Assembly: GCF_900107215.1 (NCBI RefSeq)
Contig: NZ_FNPD01000003.1
Span: 124,001 to 188,000, forward strand
Reading direction: 5' to 3'
From: Acetomicrobium thermoterrenum DSM 13490
Lineage (GTDB): Bacteria; Synergistota; Synergistia; Synergistales; Acetomicrobiaceae
Length of the DNA: 64,000 nt
In this document: positions 52,494 through 61,866 of the stretch, one piece after another
Layout: every line of letters begins with the position of its first letter
How positions within the stretch are numbered: position 1 is the first letter of the stretch
The notes under the pieces: generated by a model
The model's database searches: none
What the model saw: only the letters and a program-made list of their open reading frames with translations
What the model was told of the DNA's origin: nothing
Position numbers and translations under genes: made by a program

Positions 52494-52682
52494 GTGAGAG
52501 TTCGCTACAAAAATGAAGTGCTTGATTTTAAAGAGACGATGTCAGTAAATAAACTTTTAAAAAAAATGGCTTTAAATAAAGGCGAGGTGGTCGTCATAAG
52601 AAATGGAGCGATCGTCACCGAGGATGAGATGCTCAATCCCGACGACGAAGTCCGGATCATCGATACCGTCAGCGGAGGTTAA
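52494..52682 (+). CDS. ttuB: TtuB-like ubiquitin-fold sulfur carrier
   Basis: A 62-residue beta-grasp protein of the ThiS/MoaD/TtuB type: RVRYKNEVLDFKETMSVNKLL, VVIRNGAIVTEDEML, DEVRIIDTVSGG. The C-terminal GG is the site of thiocarboxylation. The gene is six bases upstream of ttuA, so it most likely feeds sulfur to TtuA for 2-thiolation of ribothymidine-54 in tRNA, a heat-stabilising modification. GTG 52494 follows AAGGGGG; longer frames run through the promoter. ThiS is the alternative, but no thi genes are near. Confidence 0.82.
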   Translation: MRVRYKNEVLDFKETMSVNKLLKKMALNKGEVVVIRNGAIVTEDEMLNPDDEVRIIDTVSGG

Positions 52683-52688
52683 GCATCT

Positions 52689-53591
52689 ATGAAGTGCAGA
52701 ATTTGCCGTGAAAAGGCCATTATAGGCTTGCCTCAACATAATTTGGCCCTATGTGCCGATCACTTCGACAATTGGATGTTGAAACGAGCCGCCAAAGCTA
52801 TAGATGAATTCAAGATGTTTACCAAAGACAGCAAGATATTGGTAGCCGTATCGGGCGGCAAGGATAGTTTGGCGCTTTGGGATATACTCACTCGCCTCGG
52901 CTACAATGCTCATGGTTTGTACATAAATTTAGGCATAAAAGAAAATGATTACTCCGATGAAAGCGAAGAGCTCTCGAGAACATTTGCAAATCGTATCGGG
53001 AAAAAGCTACAAGTCGTAAACGTCAAAGAGCTTCATGGCATGTCAATTCCCGATAAGGCGTATTCAAAAAAGCGCAAGACCTGCTCAGTATGCGGAGTAA
53101 CGAAGAGGTATTACATGAACAAAACGGCCAGAGAGGGAAATTTTGACGTAATAGCCACAGGACACAATTTGGATGATCAGGCGGCTGCCCTACTTGGAAA
53201 CTTTCTTTACTGGAAGTTCGATTATCTGGCCAAAGGAGCGCCTTACTCTCCTCCCCTTCGGAAGGGCGAATTTGCTAAGGCTAAACCGTTGATTCTTTGT
53301 ACGGAGAAGGAAAATACCGTATATTGCTTGCTTCAGAGGATTGATTATATTCAGAAGGAGTGTCCCTATTCCAAAGGAGCCACGTTCTTGCGCTGGAAAC
53401 ACATTCTAAATGAGATCGAAGAAAACTCTCCAGGTGCAAAACAAGCTTTTTACCTCGGATATGTCAAACACATAGATATCTTTAAAGTCCAGAATGAGGA
53501 CATGCCTGACTCCCGCTGCAAGATCTGTGACACTCCTTCTTGGAATGAAGTCTGTTCTTTCTGCGCCTTATGGGATTTGAACAAAAAATAA
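52689..53591 (+). CDS. ttuA: tRNA-5-methyluridine54 2-sulfurtransferase TtuA
   Basis: A 300-residue PP-loop protein. N-terminal zinc site C3, C6, C22, H25; ATP site SGGKDS (55-60); iron-sulfur cysteines C132, C135 (TCSVC) and C225 (ECPYS); C-terminal zinc site C277, C280, C289, C292. This full pattern matches characterised TtuA from Thermus and Pyrococcus. It uses the sulfur of TtuB to make s2T54. TtcA, the related C32 thiolase, lacks the two zinc fingers. Presence suggests a thermophilic host. Confidence 0.92.
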   Translation: MKCRICREKAIIGLPQHNLALCADHFDNWMLKRAAKAIDEFKMFTKDSKILVAVSGGKDSLALWDILTRLGYNAHGLYINLGIKENDYSDESEELSRTFANRIGKKLQVVNVKELHGMSIPDKAYSKKRKTCSVCGVTKRYYMNKTAREGNFDVIATGHNLDDQAAALLGNFLYWKFDYLAKGAPYSPPLRKGEFAKAKPLILCTEKENTVYCLLQRIDYIQKECPYSKGATFLRWKHILNEIEENSPGAKQAFYLGYVKHIDIFKVQNEDMPDSRCKICDTPSWNEVCSFCALWDLNKK

Positions 53592-53605
53592 AGGAGAAAT
53601 CTCAA

Positions 53606-55252
53606 GTGCACTACGGACCGGAGATGACCCATGGTTGGGTTTTGGATATAAACGAGCGATTCGCAAACAAAAAACTTTACCGTTGCGAAGCCGGACCTGA
53701 ATGGTTGGCATTACAGCTTGGGCATAACGGCGACTGGCTTTGGTTGAGTTGGGATAGTCGCTGTTGCGGGATGGCATTGATCGATAGACATGAATTGAAA
53801 ATTTTAAAGGACCTCAAAGACAAAACTCACCCTATTTTTGGAGTCGTCAAAAGCCATATTGTCGGTGGCTTGTTGGTTCGTGCCTTTCAATTGAACAGAG
53901 ATCGTGTATTAGTGTTGGAATTTTCAAGACCACTGGGAGCCGGAGTTGACGTTTCCCGCTTTATCGTATTTGAAGCAACGGGAAGACAGGCTAACTTGAT
54001 TATTTTAGATGACAAGGAAAAAGTCATAGAGACCGCAAAACACGTTCACCCCGAAATAAACAGGTATAGATCCGTGCTTCCCGGGCTGCCTTATGTATCT
54101 CCTCCGCCTTTCAACGGTCCTGACATTGAAAACTTCAGCAAAGAGGATATGACGAACTTAAAGAGGTACCGAGGCATTGGAGCCACTTTGGCCGGAATTT
54201 TGTCAAAGGAATGGGAAAATAAGTGCGTCGATTTTGAACCCTATTTGCAGAGGCTTTACTTTCTCCCCTTAAGTGAATTAATTTGCCAGGATATAGACGG
54301 CTATTTGACCGTTTTTCCGATTATTTTGGACAAAGCCTTGAAGTGCGACGAAACCCCCCTCCTTTTTTCCAGGAAGATCCTTTTTCAGTTTTTCGATCGG
54401 GAGAGAGAGGTTATGCTCCAACAAATACACAAAATCCTTGATTCCGATAGGCGGAGGTTATCGGATAAAATTAGAGGGTTATCGAACCTCATTTCCATGG
54501 TCGAGAAAGCAGAAAAATGGAATCACTACGGCACCCTGCTGTTATCCTATGCTCATGAGGTCCGCAAGGGATCTTCTTCGGTTAAATTAAGGAGTTGGGA
54601 CGAACGCTTCGGAACGGTTGAAATAGAACTTGATCCGAAACTATCACCTATTGAAAACGCAAAAAGATACTTTAACCTTGCCAAAAAGTATCATAGAGAT
54701 CAAGAAAGGCTTCAAAGGAAACTGGAGACCTTACAGGCTTCCTTAAGGGAACTCGACGAATATCGTGATTTTGTCTCAATTTTAACCGACATTAGCGATA
54801 TAAAAAAGATATTGGATGATTTTACATTTAATGGCACCGGCACTGAGGACTCAAAAAGAAAGAAAAGATACATCCCCCCTCATAAGAGGTTTGACCTCAA
54901 GGGAGGTTATATCGTTTATGTCGGATTAAACGCAAAGGCAAACAGATATGTTACATTTGAAGTAGCTTCGTCGGAGGACATTTGGTTTCATGCCAAGGAA
55001 GTTTCAGGATCACATGTAATTTTAAAATTATCTGGGAAAGGGGCAAATGACAGATTAATCGAATTCACCGCTTCGTTGGCAGCCTATTACAGCAAGGCTA
55101 AAAATACATCCTATCATATTGTTGACTACACTCTAAGAAAGTACGTGAAGGCATTGCCGAAATCAGGCCCCGGACATGTCACCTATACCAACTTTTCTTC
55201 GATTCGAGTTTCGCCTAATTTGTGGATCGAGCTCCTAAAAGAGCTTTCTTGA
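53606..55252 (+). CDS. rqcH: NFACT family protein RqcH (Rqc2 homologue)
   Basis: A 548-residue NFACT protein: NFACT-N domain (about 1-190; MTHGWVLDINERF, GRQANLIILDD, HPEINRYRSVLPGLPY), helix-hairpin-helix part, a coiled-coil M region (about 340-420) and the NFACT-R domain (FDLKGGYIVYVGLNAKANRYVTFE..DIWFHAKEVSGSHVIL). It recruits tRNA-Ala to stalled 50S subunits and adds alanine tails. GTG 53606 lies nine bases after GGAG; an earlier ATG 53570 sits inside ttuA. Its 3' end overlaps the convergent rluD-like gene by 38 bases. Confidence 0.9.
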   Translation: MHYGPEMTHGWVLDINERFANKKLYRCEAGPEWLALQLGHNGDWLWLSWDSRCCGMALIDRHELKILKDLKDKTHPIFGVVKSHIVGGLLVRAFQLNRDRVLVLEFSRPLGAGVDVSRFIVFEATGRQANLIILDDKEKVIETAKHVHPEINRYRSVLPGLPYVSPPPFNGPDIENFSKEDMTNLKRYRGIGATLAGILSKEWENKCVDFEPYLQRLYFLPLSELICQDIDGYLTVFPIILDKALKCDETPLLFSRKILFQFFDREREVMLQQIHKILDSDRRRLSDKIRGLSNLISMVEKAEKWNHYGTLLLSYAHEVRKGSSSVKLRSWDERFGTVEIELDPKLSPIENAKRYFNLAKKYHRDQERLQRKLETLQASLRELDEYRDFVSILTDISDIKKILDDFTFNGTGTEDSKRKKRYIPPHKRFDLKGGYIVYVGLNAKANRYVTFEVASSEDIWFHAKEVSGSHVILKLSGKGANDRLIEFTASLAAYYSKAKNTSYHIVDYTLRKYVKALPKSGPGHVTYTNFSSIRVSPNLWIELLKELS

Positions 55253-56114
55253 GTTCCAAGGGCAAGAAGGACCTAAAAGTCATTATCCTGCCATTCCCAG
55301 GATGCGGAAAAGCAAGCTTCCATGCATGGAGAAAGAAACGATCCTTGGGAACCCATTCTGCTTTCAAATTGCATCCGTAAAGCCTGTCTCCAACGATGGG
55401 ACATCCCATATCCTTTAAATGAACCCTTATCTGGTGAGTCCTGCCGGTATGGATCGTGCAGCGTAAGAAAGAAAATTTATCGTTACTCCAAAGAACCTCA
55501 TATTCTGTGACAGCCTCCCTGCCTCCAGATACGACAGCCATCTTCAGTCGGTTCTTCGGATGTCTGCCTATGGGACTTGCGATGGTTCCCTTTTCTTTAT
55601 TGAGATGCCCATATACTAAGGTTAGATATTCTTTTTTCACAGAGCGCGCTTTAAAGGCATCTGTAAGTTTCTGTTTCGAGAAAAGGTTTCTGGCTATTAC
55701 CATTAGTCCCGATGTTCCGGCATCCAGGCGATGGACTATACCAGGTCTTCTCATATCCGAATCAGCAAGCTCAGGGTATCGATATACAAGCCCGTGTACC
55801 AAGGTGCCGTACCAGTGACCAACAGCAGGATGAACGACAAGGGGAGCAGGCTTATCTATAACTATGATATCGGCATCCTCGTAGAGCACTTCAAAATTTA
55901 CAGGTTCAGGCTCGAGCGTTGCCTCCTTCTTTTCATCATGAAAGCTTAGCTCGAGGTTCATGGCCTCTCTTACTTTCATCGATGGCTTAAAACCCGCTTC
56001 CCGCAGAGCTCTTTGAATTTGGCTTCGAGATCGGGCTGTTATTTTGGATACTGCAACGTCGAGTCTTTCACCTATAAATTCATCCGAAACGACGACTTCA
56101 ACTTTCTCAGCCAT
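55215..56114 (-). CDS. RluA/RluD family rRNA pseudouridine synthase
   Basis: A 299-residue enzyme: S4-like N-terminal domain (GERLDVAVSKITARSRSQIQRALREAGF), then catalytic IVHRLDAGTSGLMVIARN with the essential aspartate, HPKNRLKMAV and CTIHTGRTHQIRVHL. S4 plus this active site suggests RluD (23S helix 69) rather than RluA. It overlaps rqcH tail-to-tail. Confidence 0.9.
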   Translation of the reverse strand: MAEKVEVVVSDEFIGERLDVAVSKITARSRSQIQRALREAGFKPSMKVREAMNLELSFHDEKKEATLEPEPVNFEVLYEDADIIVIDKPAPLVVHPAVGHWYGTLVHGLVYRYPELADSDMRRPGIVHRLDAGTSGLMVIARNLFSKQKLTDAFKARSVKKEYLTLVYGHLNKEKGTIASPIGRHPKNRLKMAVVSGGREAVTEYEVLWSNDKFSFLRCTIHTGRTHQIRVHLKDMGCPIVGDRLYGCNLKAEWVPKDRFFLHAWKLAFPHPGNGRIMTFRSFLPLELKKALLGARSTN

Positions 56115-56128
56115 ATTCTAGGATATCG

Positions 56129-56497
56129 TCATCTCCGTTTATCCATATTGCTTTTACAGGTTATGCAATAGCGAGACCACGGCATAGCCTGTAGCCGTTC
56201 ATTTTCTATTACGTTACCGCATCGTTCGCATAATCCAAACTTATCGCTCTTTTTTTCGAGCTTGGCAAGAGCATGGTCTATATCGGCAATCATTGCCTTT
56301 ATACTCTCCAATTTCCCGGTTATTTGCTCACGGTCGAGCATGTCCATAGCAGTATCAACTAGGTGATTTGTATCCAGCGTCGATAATTCACCAACATTGA
56401 TATCCGTCGCCTCAAGTAGCAGCGATTCCACCACTTTGCCAAGCTCTTCCTTCTTCTGAATTAATTTCTTTTTCATGTCCTCACAGTAATTGTCCAT
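56129..56497 (-). CDS. DksA/TraR-type zinc-finger protein
   Basis: A ~122-residue protein: helical N-terminal part (about 8-85) and a four-cysteine zinc finger CERCGN..CITCKS (about 93-116). Similar to DksA-like or YteA-type factors, but the DksA coiled-coil tip DxxDxA is not seen, so action on RNA polymerase is uncertain. ATG 56497 keeps the helical start; a longer frame to 56635 would overlap ileS. Confidence 0.75.
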   Translation of the reverse strand: MDNYCEDMKKKLIQKKEELGKVVESLLLEATDINVGELSTLDTNHLVDTAMDMLDREQITGKLESIKAMIADIDHALAKLEKKSDKFGLCERCGNVIENERLQAMPWSRYCITCKSNMDKRR

Positions 56498-56525
56498 TTT
56501 ATACCAACGCCTGCCCCCATTCCGT

Positions 56526-59309
56526 TTACCGAGATTGTTGCAACACCTGATTGCACCTGTTGCAAAGGCCGATTTCCGACACTTCAGGCGCATACATCCA
56601 ACATCTCGGACACTTCTCTCCCTTGGCCCTGGCAATCGCTACTTCGACACCCGTCTCATCGTCATCGTGCATTACCGGCGCTTCTGGCAAATCTTCAACC
56701 CACTGAACGTCAGATACTATAAAAACTTCCTTCCACCAGTAGGAAGATAAGAGATCCTTTAGCTTTCTAGTTTCGTCATCAAGTTTTATGTTTACACAGG
56801 CTTCCAGAGATTGCCCAATCAGATCTTGGTTGCGGGCAATTTCGAGGCCTCTGCTTACCGCTCCCCGAAGCCATAGTATCCTGTCCCATTTCTCCTCCAG
56901 CGATTCGTGATAAAGATTCGAATCCAGGACAGGCCAATCCTCCAGAAATACACTTTCGGGAAGCGAGTTATCAATTTGACGCAAGTATTGCCATACCTCT
57001 TCGGAAGTGAAGCTCAGTATGGGCGAAAGCATTAATGTTAATTCCTTTATTATATTCCATAATGCAGTCTGACAGCTTCTCCGCAATTTCGAGTCAGAAG
57101 CCTCCACGTAAAGTCGATCCTTATTCACATCCAGATAAAATGCCGAAAGCTCGTTGACGCACAGCTGATGAATCGTGAAGGTGGGAACGTGGAATTCAAA
57201 GTTCTCAAATCCTTTGGTGACTTTGCTTGTCACGCCCTGAAGTTTAGATAGTATCCAAAGGTCCATCTCCTCCATTTCCTCAAAGGGAACGCTGTCTTTA
57301 TGGGGATCGAAATCGCTAAGGTTGCCAAGGATATATCGCAGAGTGTTTCTTATCCTTCTGTAGGATTCGACCAAATTGCGCAATATGGTTTCCGATATCC
57401 TTATATCGTTTCTATAATCGGTAGAGGCAACCCATAGGCGCAATATATCTGCCCCGTATTTACCTATGACCTCCTGGGGTTGTACCACATTACCGAGGGA
57501 TTTTGACATCTTGCGACCCTCACCGTCCACGATGAATCCATGGGTTAACACCATCTCAAAGGGAGCTCTTCCTCTTGTGGCAACGGACGTAAGCAGAGAA
57601 GTTTGAAACCATCCTCTATGCTGGTCACTCCCCTCCAGATACATTGTGGCAGGCCACTTTAGCTCGGGTCGTGTAGTCAGAACCGCCATGTGGCTAGTCC
57701 CCGAATCGAACCACACGTCGAATATATCAGTCTCTTTTCGGAGGGACTTCGATTTGCATTTCGGGCAAAAAGCAAGATCATCCAATAAATCCTCCGGTTC
57801 CAGCCGCCACCAACAATCGCTACCTCCTTGGCTTACCTTCTCGCTTACCCTTCTAATGCGATCGCTTGTGAGAATTAGCTCTCCGCAGTCGTTGCAATAA
57901 AATGCAGGTATGGGAACACCCCAAATCCTCTGTCTGCTGATGCACCAATCCGACCTGTCTCTTACCATATTGGCAATTCTGTCCTGCCCCCAGGAGGGTA
58001 TCCACTGAACCGACGATATCGCCTTTAACGAATCATCCCTGAATTTTGACACGGCAATAAACCATTGATTCGTCGCTCTGAAAATAACCGGCTTTTTGCA
58101 CCGCCAACAATGAGGGTAGGAGTGCATTATCTTGCCCTCTCCCAAAAGCCTACCTCTTTCCCTCAAAACTCCCATCAATTTTTTAGATCCGTCATCCAGA
58201 CTTAAACCGCCAACTAACGGCGTCTCCGGGGTAAAATAGCCTCTGTCGTCGACGGGATTGTATATTTCGAGTCCATACCTTACTCCGGTTTCAAAGTCCT
58301 CAACGCCATGTCCCGGTGCAGTGTGGACGCAACCGCTTCCTTCGTCCAAGGAGACATATTCTCCGAGGACAAATAATATCTCTCTGTCATCGTAGAAGGG
58401 ATGAACGGCCTTCCGACCTTCTAATTCTTTTCCCTTTATCTCGTGAAGTATACTGTCGAAATGAATACCTGTCTGCTGCTGAACCTTCTCAATCAGCCCC
58501 TTTGCCAACAAGAAGATCTTGTCCCCGGAACTCGCGAAGACATAATCGAAATCAGGATGGACTGCTATTGCTAGACTTGCGGGAAGAGTCCATGGCGTAG
58601 TAGTCCATATGATGGCATAGGCTTCTTTCCCCTTCAAAAAAGAAAAGTCGCTCGCTTTCAATGAATAGGCGACGTATATAGATGGCGAATATATATCTTC
58701 GTATTCTATTTCTGCGGCTGCAAGTGCAGTTTGGCAATCCGTGCACCAGTAGATGGGCTTCTGGCCCCGATATACGTACCCATGGTCTACCATTTCTGCG
58801 AAGGCCTCAAGTTCAATAGCTTCAAATTCCGGCTTGAAAGTGATATAAGGGTTTTCCCAATCTCCGATTACTCCCAAACGCTTAAACTCATCGCGTTGAA
58901 CATCTATGTAGCGTTCCGCGTATTGCATGCATTTTTTTCTTAATTCGAGGGGATGCAGGGAATCTTTATCGAGGCCCTCATCCTTCAGGGTTCTAAGCTC
59001 TATAGGAAGACCGTGAGTATCCCAGCCGGGCACATAGGGCGCAAAATAACCCCTCATCCATTTATACTTAGGTATCATATCCTTTAATATCTTGTTAAAA
59101 GCAGTCCCGATGTGTATATTGCCGTTTGCATAAGGGGGACCGTCATGTAGGATAAAGGGTTCGGCACCCCTTCTTTTTTCCATTAATTTTTCGTAGATAT
59201 CGATGTCCTCCCAGAACTTCAACATATCCAATTCTCTTTTTGCAAGGTTAGCTTTCATTGGAAATGAAGTTTTAGGCAAATTCAACGTGTCTTTATAGTC
59301 GTCCGGCAT
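56526..59309 (-). CDS. ileS: Isoleucyl-tRNA synthetase
   Basis: A 927-residue class I synthetase. NGNIHIGTAFNKILKDMI (HIGH motif), the editing domain around WTTTPWTLPASLAI and GSGCVHTAPGHGVEDF, GRKMSKSLGN (KMSKS) and a C-terminal zinc motif CPRCWMY..CNRC. This is the eubacterial type with the C-terminal zinc finger. The upstream 112 bases contain no T-box. Downstream genes follow in short spacing. Confidence 0.97.
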   Translation of the reverse strand: MPDDYKDTLNLPKTSFPMKANLAKRELDMLKFWEDIDIYEKLMEKRRGAEPFILHDGPPYANGNIHIGTAFNKILKDMIPKYKWMRGYFAPYVPGWDTHGLPIELRTLKDEGLDKDSLHPLELRKKCMQYAERYIDVQRDEFKRLGVIGDWENPYITFKPEFEAIELEAFAEMVDHGYVYRGQKPIYWCTDCQTALAAAEIEYEDIYSPSIYVAYSLKASDFSFLKGKEAYAIIWTTTPWTLPASLAIAVHPDFDYVFASSGDKIFLLAKGLIEKVQQQTGIHFDSILHEIKGKELEGRKAVHPFYDDREILFVLGEYVSLDEGSGCVHTAPGHGVEDFETGVRYGLEIYNPVDDRGYFTPETPLVGGLSLDDGSKKLMGVLRERGRLLGEGKIMHSYPHCWRCKKPVIFRATNQWFIAVSKFRDDSLKAISSVQWIPSWGQDRIANMVRDRSDWCISRQRIWGVPIPAFYCNDCGELILTSDRIRRVSEKVSQGGSDCWWRLEPEDLLDDLAFCPKCKSKSLRKETDIFDVWFDSGTSHMAVLTTRPELKWPATMYLEGSDQHRGWFQTSLLTSVATRGRAPFEMVLTHGFIVDGEGRKMSKSLGNVVQPQEVIGKYGADILRLWVASTDYRNDIRISETILRNLVESYRRIRNTLRYILGNLSDFDPHKDSVPFEEMEEMDLWILSKLQGVTSKVTKGFENFEFHVPTFTIHQLCVNELSAFYLDVNKDRLYVEASDSKLRRSCQTALWNIIKELTLMLSPILSFTSEEVWQYLRQIDNSLPESVFLEDWPVLDSNLYHESLEEKWDRILWLRGAVSRGLEIARNQDLIGQSLEACVNIKLDDETRKLKDLLSSYWWKEVFIVSDVQWVEDLPEAPVMHDDDETGVEVAIARAKGEKCPRCWMYAPEVSEIGLCNRCNQVLQQSR

Positions 59310-59339
59310 TTACAAAACCTCCTAGAATCGTTGTTTAAG

Positions 59340-59369
59340 AAGGTGCCGCAAAGACATAAGCGGCACCTT
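59340..59369 (-). terminator. Hairpin between the TRAP gene and ileS
   Basis: AAGGTGCCGC (59340-59349) and GCGGCACCTT (59360-59369), a perfect 10-bp stem with a 10-base loop. It lies 52 bases after the TRAP stop. The minus-strand T-run is poor (TCTTAAAC), so partial read-through into ileS is possible. Confidence 0.6.
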
Positions 59370-59421
59370 ATAAAGTGCATTATACACATAATGACATGAA
59401 TATAGTAGCCTTATATATTTT

Positions 59422-61353
59422 TCAATTTATCTTTAATGCTCTCCTTTTTTGGAAGAAGATGGTAAATATCATGACCGCCAGACCAAAGGTATCGGAGTAT
59501 AATCCAGGTTTTAAAAGGCTTATGGCTCCACAGAAAATTATACTCCTGAGCCAAAAAGGTATTTGGGCTTTATAGTAGCCTATGGTCGACATTCCAAGGA
59601 GAAATACGCCCATCATGGCCGTTGCTATGGCTAGGACAAAAGGTATAGGTGTTACGTCCACCAATACAAGCATCGGGTTCATTACATATATATAAGGAAC
59701 CAAAAAACCTGCCAGCGCCAGTTTGACAGCAGTAACGCCTGTTTTCATTGGTTCAGACCCTGCAATGCCCGCCCCGGCGTAAGCCGCCAAAGCTACCGGC
59801 GGACTCAAATCCGCGGCAATACCAAAGTAAAGGACGAACATATATGCCGCTATGGGAGCGACGCCGAGCTGAAGAAGGGCAGGTGCTGCAATTGTGCTCG
59901 TTACGATGAAGTTCGCCGTCGTAGGAAGACCTGCTCCCAACAATATACAGGTTACCATTGTAAGAAGTAGTGTTATTAACAAATTTCCTTTAGAAATCGT
60001 AATTATCAGGCTCGCAATTCTAAGTCCGAGACCCGTCAATGTGGCCATTCCTACTATGATCCCTACCGTGCCGCAGGCGCAAGCCACTCCCAGAGAACCC
60101 TTGGCTCCGTTGGCTAAGCCGTCAATTAACTTGGGAAACGTAAGCCTCGTTTCTTTAGATATGAAGGACACGGCTATTGTGGTAAGTACGCCATAGTAAG
60201 CAGCCTTCATGGGAGTATAGCCGGCAACGAGGAAATATATGATTGCAAACAATGGAATGAGCAAATGCCCCTTTGCTCTCAGCAATTTCCAGAGTTCGGG
60301 CAATCTTTCCTTAGGCAATCCCAACAGGCCAAGCCTTGTAGCTTCGAGGTGTACCTGTATGATGACGGCAGCGTAATATAAAAGTGCCGGAATTATGGCT
60401 GCCAGGGCAACCTTTATATAAGGAACGCCCAAAAACTCAGCCATGATGAAGGCAGCTGCGCCCATTATTGGGGGCATGATTTGCCCGCCGGTGGAAGAAA
60501 CGGCTTCAACGGCAGCTGCGAAATATGGTTTATATCCTATACTCTTCATAAGGGGGATGGTAAAAGTGCCGGTTGTGCAGACATTTGCTACCGACGAACC
60601 TGATATGGTCCCCATGATTCCCGAGCTTAATACGGCCACTTTCGCGGGACCTCCCGTAGACTTGCCGGCTATGGCCAATGCCAAATCTATTACGAATTTA
60701 CCCATCCCCGTCTCCTGAAGAATGGAACCAAAGAGGATGAACATAAAGACAAAAGTTGCCGAAACGGAAATAGGCACTCCAAATACACCCTCTGTGCCCA
60801 AGTACATATGGTTAATTATGCGAGCGGTGTTAAACCCCCTGTGGGCAAAAAGCGCAGGAAAATATCTGCCGAAATAGCAATAGATGATAGAAATAATAGC
60901 AAGGATCGGCAACACAGGGTTTGAAACTCTTCTGGTAGCTTCAAGGAGCATGCCAATACCCAAGAATCCAATGAATATGTCCATGGTCGTTGGAAGCCCG
61001 GCGCGCATGATAAGCTCGTTAAAATGTATCACCATATAAAGCACAGAATATGCCGCAACAGTCGCCAGAATGAAATCATACCAAGGAATTTTATCACTTG
61101 GGGATTTTTTGGTAGCAGGATACATTAAAAAGGTCAAAAACAGCACAAATGCCAGGTGAACCGCCCTCTGCTTCATGGCCAAGAGAAGACCGAAACCAGC
61201 TGTGTAAAGATGAAAGAGCGACATTGCAACAGCTATTACTAAGATAAAATAGTTCTGCCACCCCTTTAGCGTTCGATAACGCGATTCAGTATCGTATTGA
61301 CGTATGACTTCATTTAGGTCGATTACTTGATCCTGAAGCTTGTTATCCACCAT
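59422..61353 (-). CDS. Fused TRAP transporter permease, 4TM/12TM (TAXI type, DctQM)
   Basis: A 643-residue polytopic protein. The small DctQ-like part (about 30-150) leads into the DctM-like part (from about 165; GIMGTISGSSVANVCTTGTFTIPLMK, STGGQIMPPIMGAAAFIMAEF, LLGAGLPTTANFIVTSTIAAPALLQLG). Such fusions work with a TAXI solute-binding protein, driven by sodium or protons; none is in the window. The substrate is unknown. The DUF1850 gene sits directly upstream, a frequent pairing. Confidence 0.9.
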   Translation of the reverse strand: MVDNKLQDQVIDLNEVIRQYDTESRYRTLKGWQNYFILVIAVAMSLFHLYTAGFGLLLAMKQRAVHLAFVLFLTFLMYPATKKSPSDKIPWYDFILATVAAYSVLYMVIHFNELIMRAGLPTTMDIFIGFLGIGMLLEATRRVSNPVLPILAIISIIYCYFGRYFPALFAHRGFNTARIINHMYLGTEGVFGVPISVSATFVFMFILFGSILQETGMGKFVIDLALAIAGKSTGGPAKVAVLSSGIMGTISGSSVANVCTTGTFTIPLMKSIGYKPYFAAAVEAVSSTGGQIMPPIMGAAAFIMAEFLGVPYIKVALAAIIPALLYYAAVIIQVHLEATRLGLLGLPKERLPELWKLLRAKGHLLIPLFAIIYFLVAGYTPMKAAYYGVLTTIAVSFISKETRLTFPKLIDGLANGAKGSLGVACACGTVGIIVGMATLTGLGLRIASLIITISKGNLLITLLLTMVTCILLGAGLPTTANFIVTSTIAAPALLQLGVAPIAAYMFVLYFGIAADLSPPVALAAYAGAGIAGSEPMKTGVTAVKLALAGFLVPYIYVMNPMLVLVDVTPIPFVLAIATAMMGVFLLGMSTIGYYKAQIPFWLRSIIFCGAISLLKPGLYSDTFGLAVMIFTIFFQKRRALKIN

Positions 61354-61392
61354 TCAGCGTCCCCCTTTTAAGAATGAATTTTCTTTATTTTA

Positions 61393-61866
61393 CTATAATA
61401 GGGGTCTCATTAGCACGTATAGGCGAATCGACTCTCCTCGATAAGTATTGTAAAGTTCGTATCGCTTACTGCCTATGGTCAATATATTCTCACCTATTGA
61501 ATCATTACCCACTCTGCATTGAACATATGGCCAATGACGTCTACCTCCACGAAATATCAGCCAATCCTTCGTCTTGATCATCGAACCCGGATATTGGTCA
61601 AATGTCGGCAGCCCCGCATTGTGGGATTTAACCCTCTCTTCGTAAAGCCATATGCGGTCCCCCTGTAATATGAACACATCTTCGACGGGAGTTCGCTCGA
61701 GGCTGTGGATATAGCTTAAAACCACCCCTTGCCCTAGGGGAACCAAAAATCCGTCTCTTCCGCTTGCATGGGAAAGACATAACCAATACTGCGGAACAAA
61801 CAATAAATAAACTTCAGCAAATAAAAGAAGCAAACAAAGCAATACCAAGCTGAGCTTTTTTCTCAT
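61393..61866 (-). CDS. DUF1850 family membrane-anchored protein
   Basis: A 157-residue protein: one N-terminal membrane segment (about 4-22) and an extracytoplasmic domain with LSYIHSLERTPVEDVF and YEERVKSHNAGLP, the DUF1850 pattern. The family is found next to TAXI-TRAP permeases; its role is unknown, perhaps in transporter assembly or ligand delivery. ATG 61866 overlaps the pcm stop as ATGA. Confidence 0.78.
   Translation of the reverse strand: MRKKLSLVLLCLLLLFAEVYLLFVPQYWLCLSHASGRDGFLVPLGQGVVLSYIHSLERTPVEDVFILQGDRIWLYEERVKSHNAGLPTFDQYPGSMIKTKDWLIFRGGRRHWPYVQCRVGNDSIGENILTIGSKRYELYNTYRGESIRLYVLMRPLL

Noticed and set aside
59310-59421. T-box riboswitch upstream of ileS
   Set aside because: The gap is only about 110 bases, holds a simple hairpin, and shows no T-box core or specifier loop.
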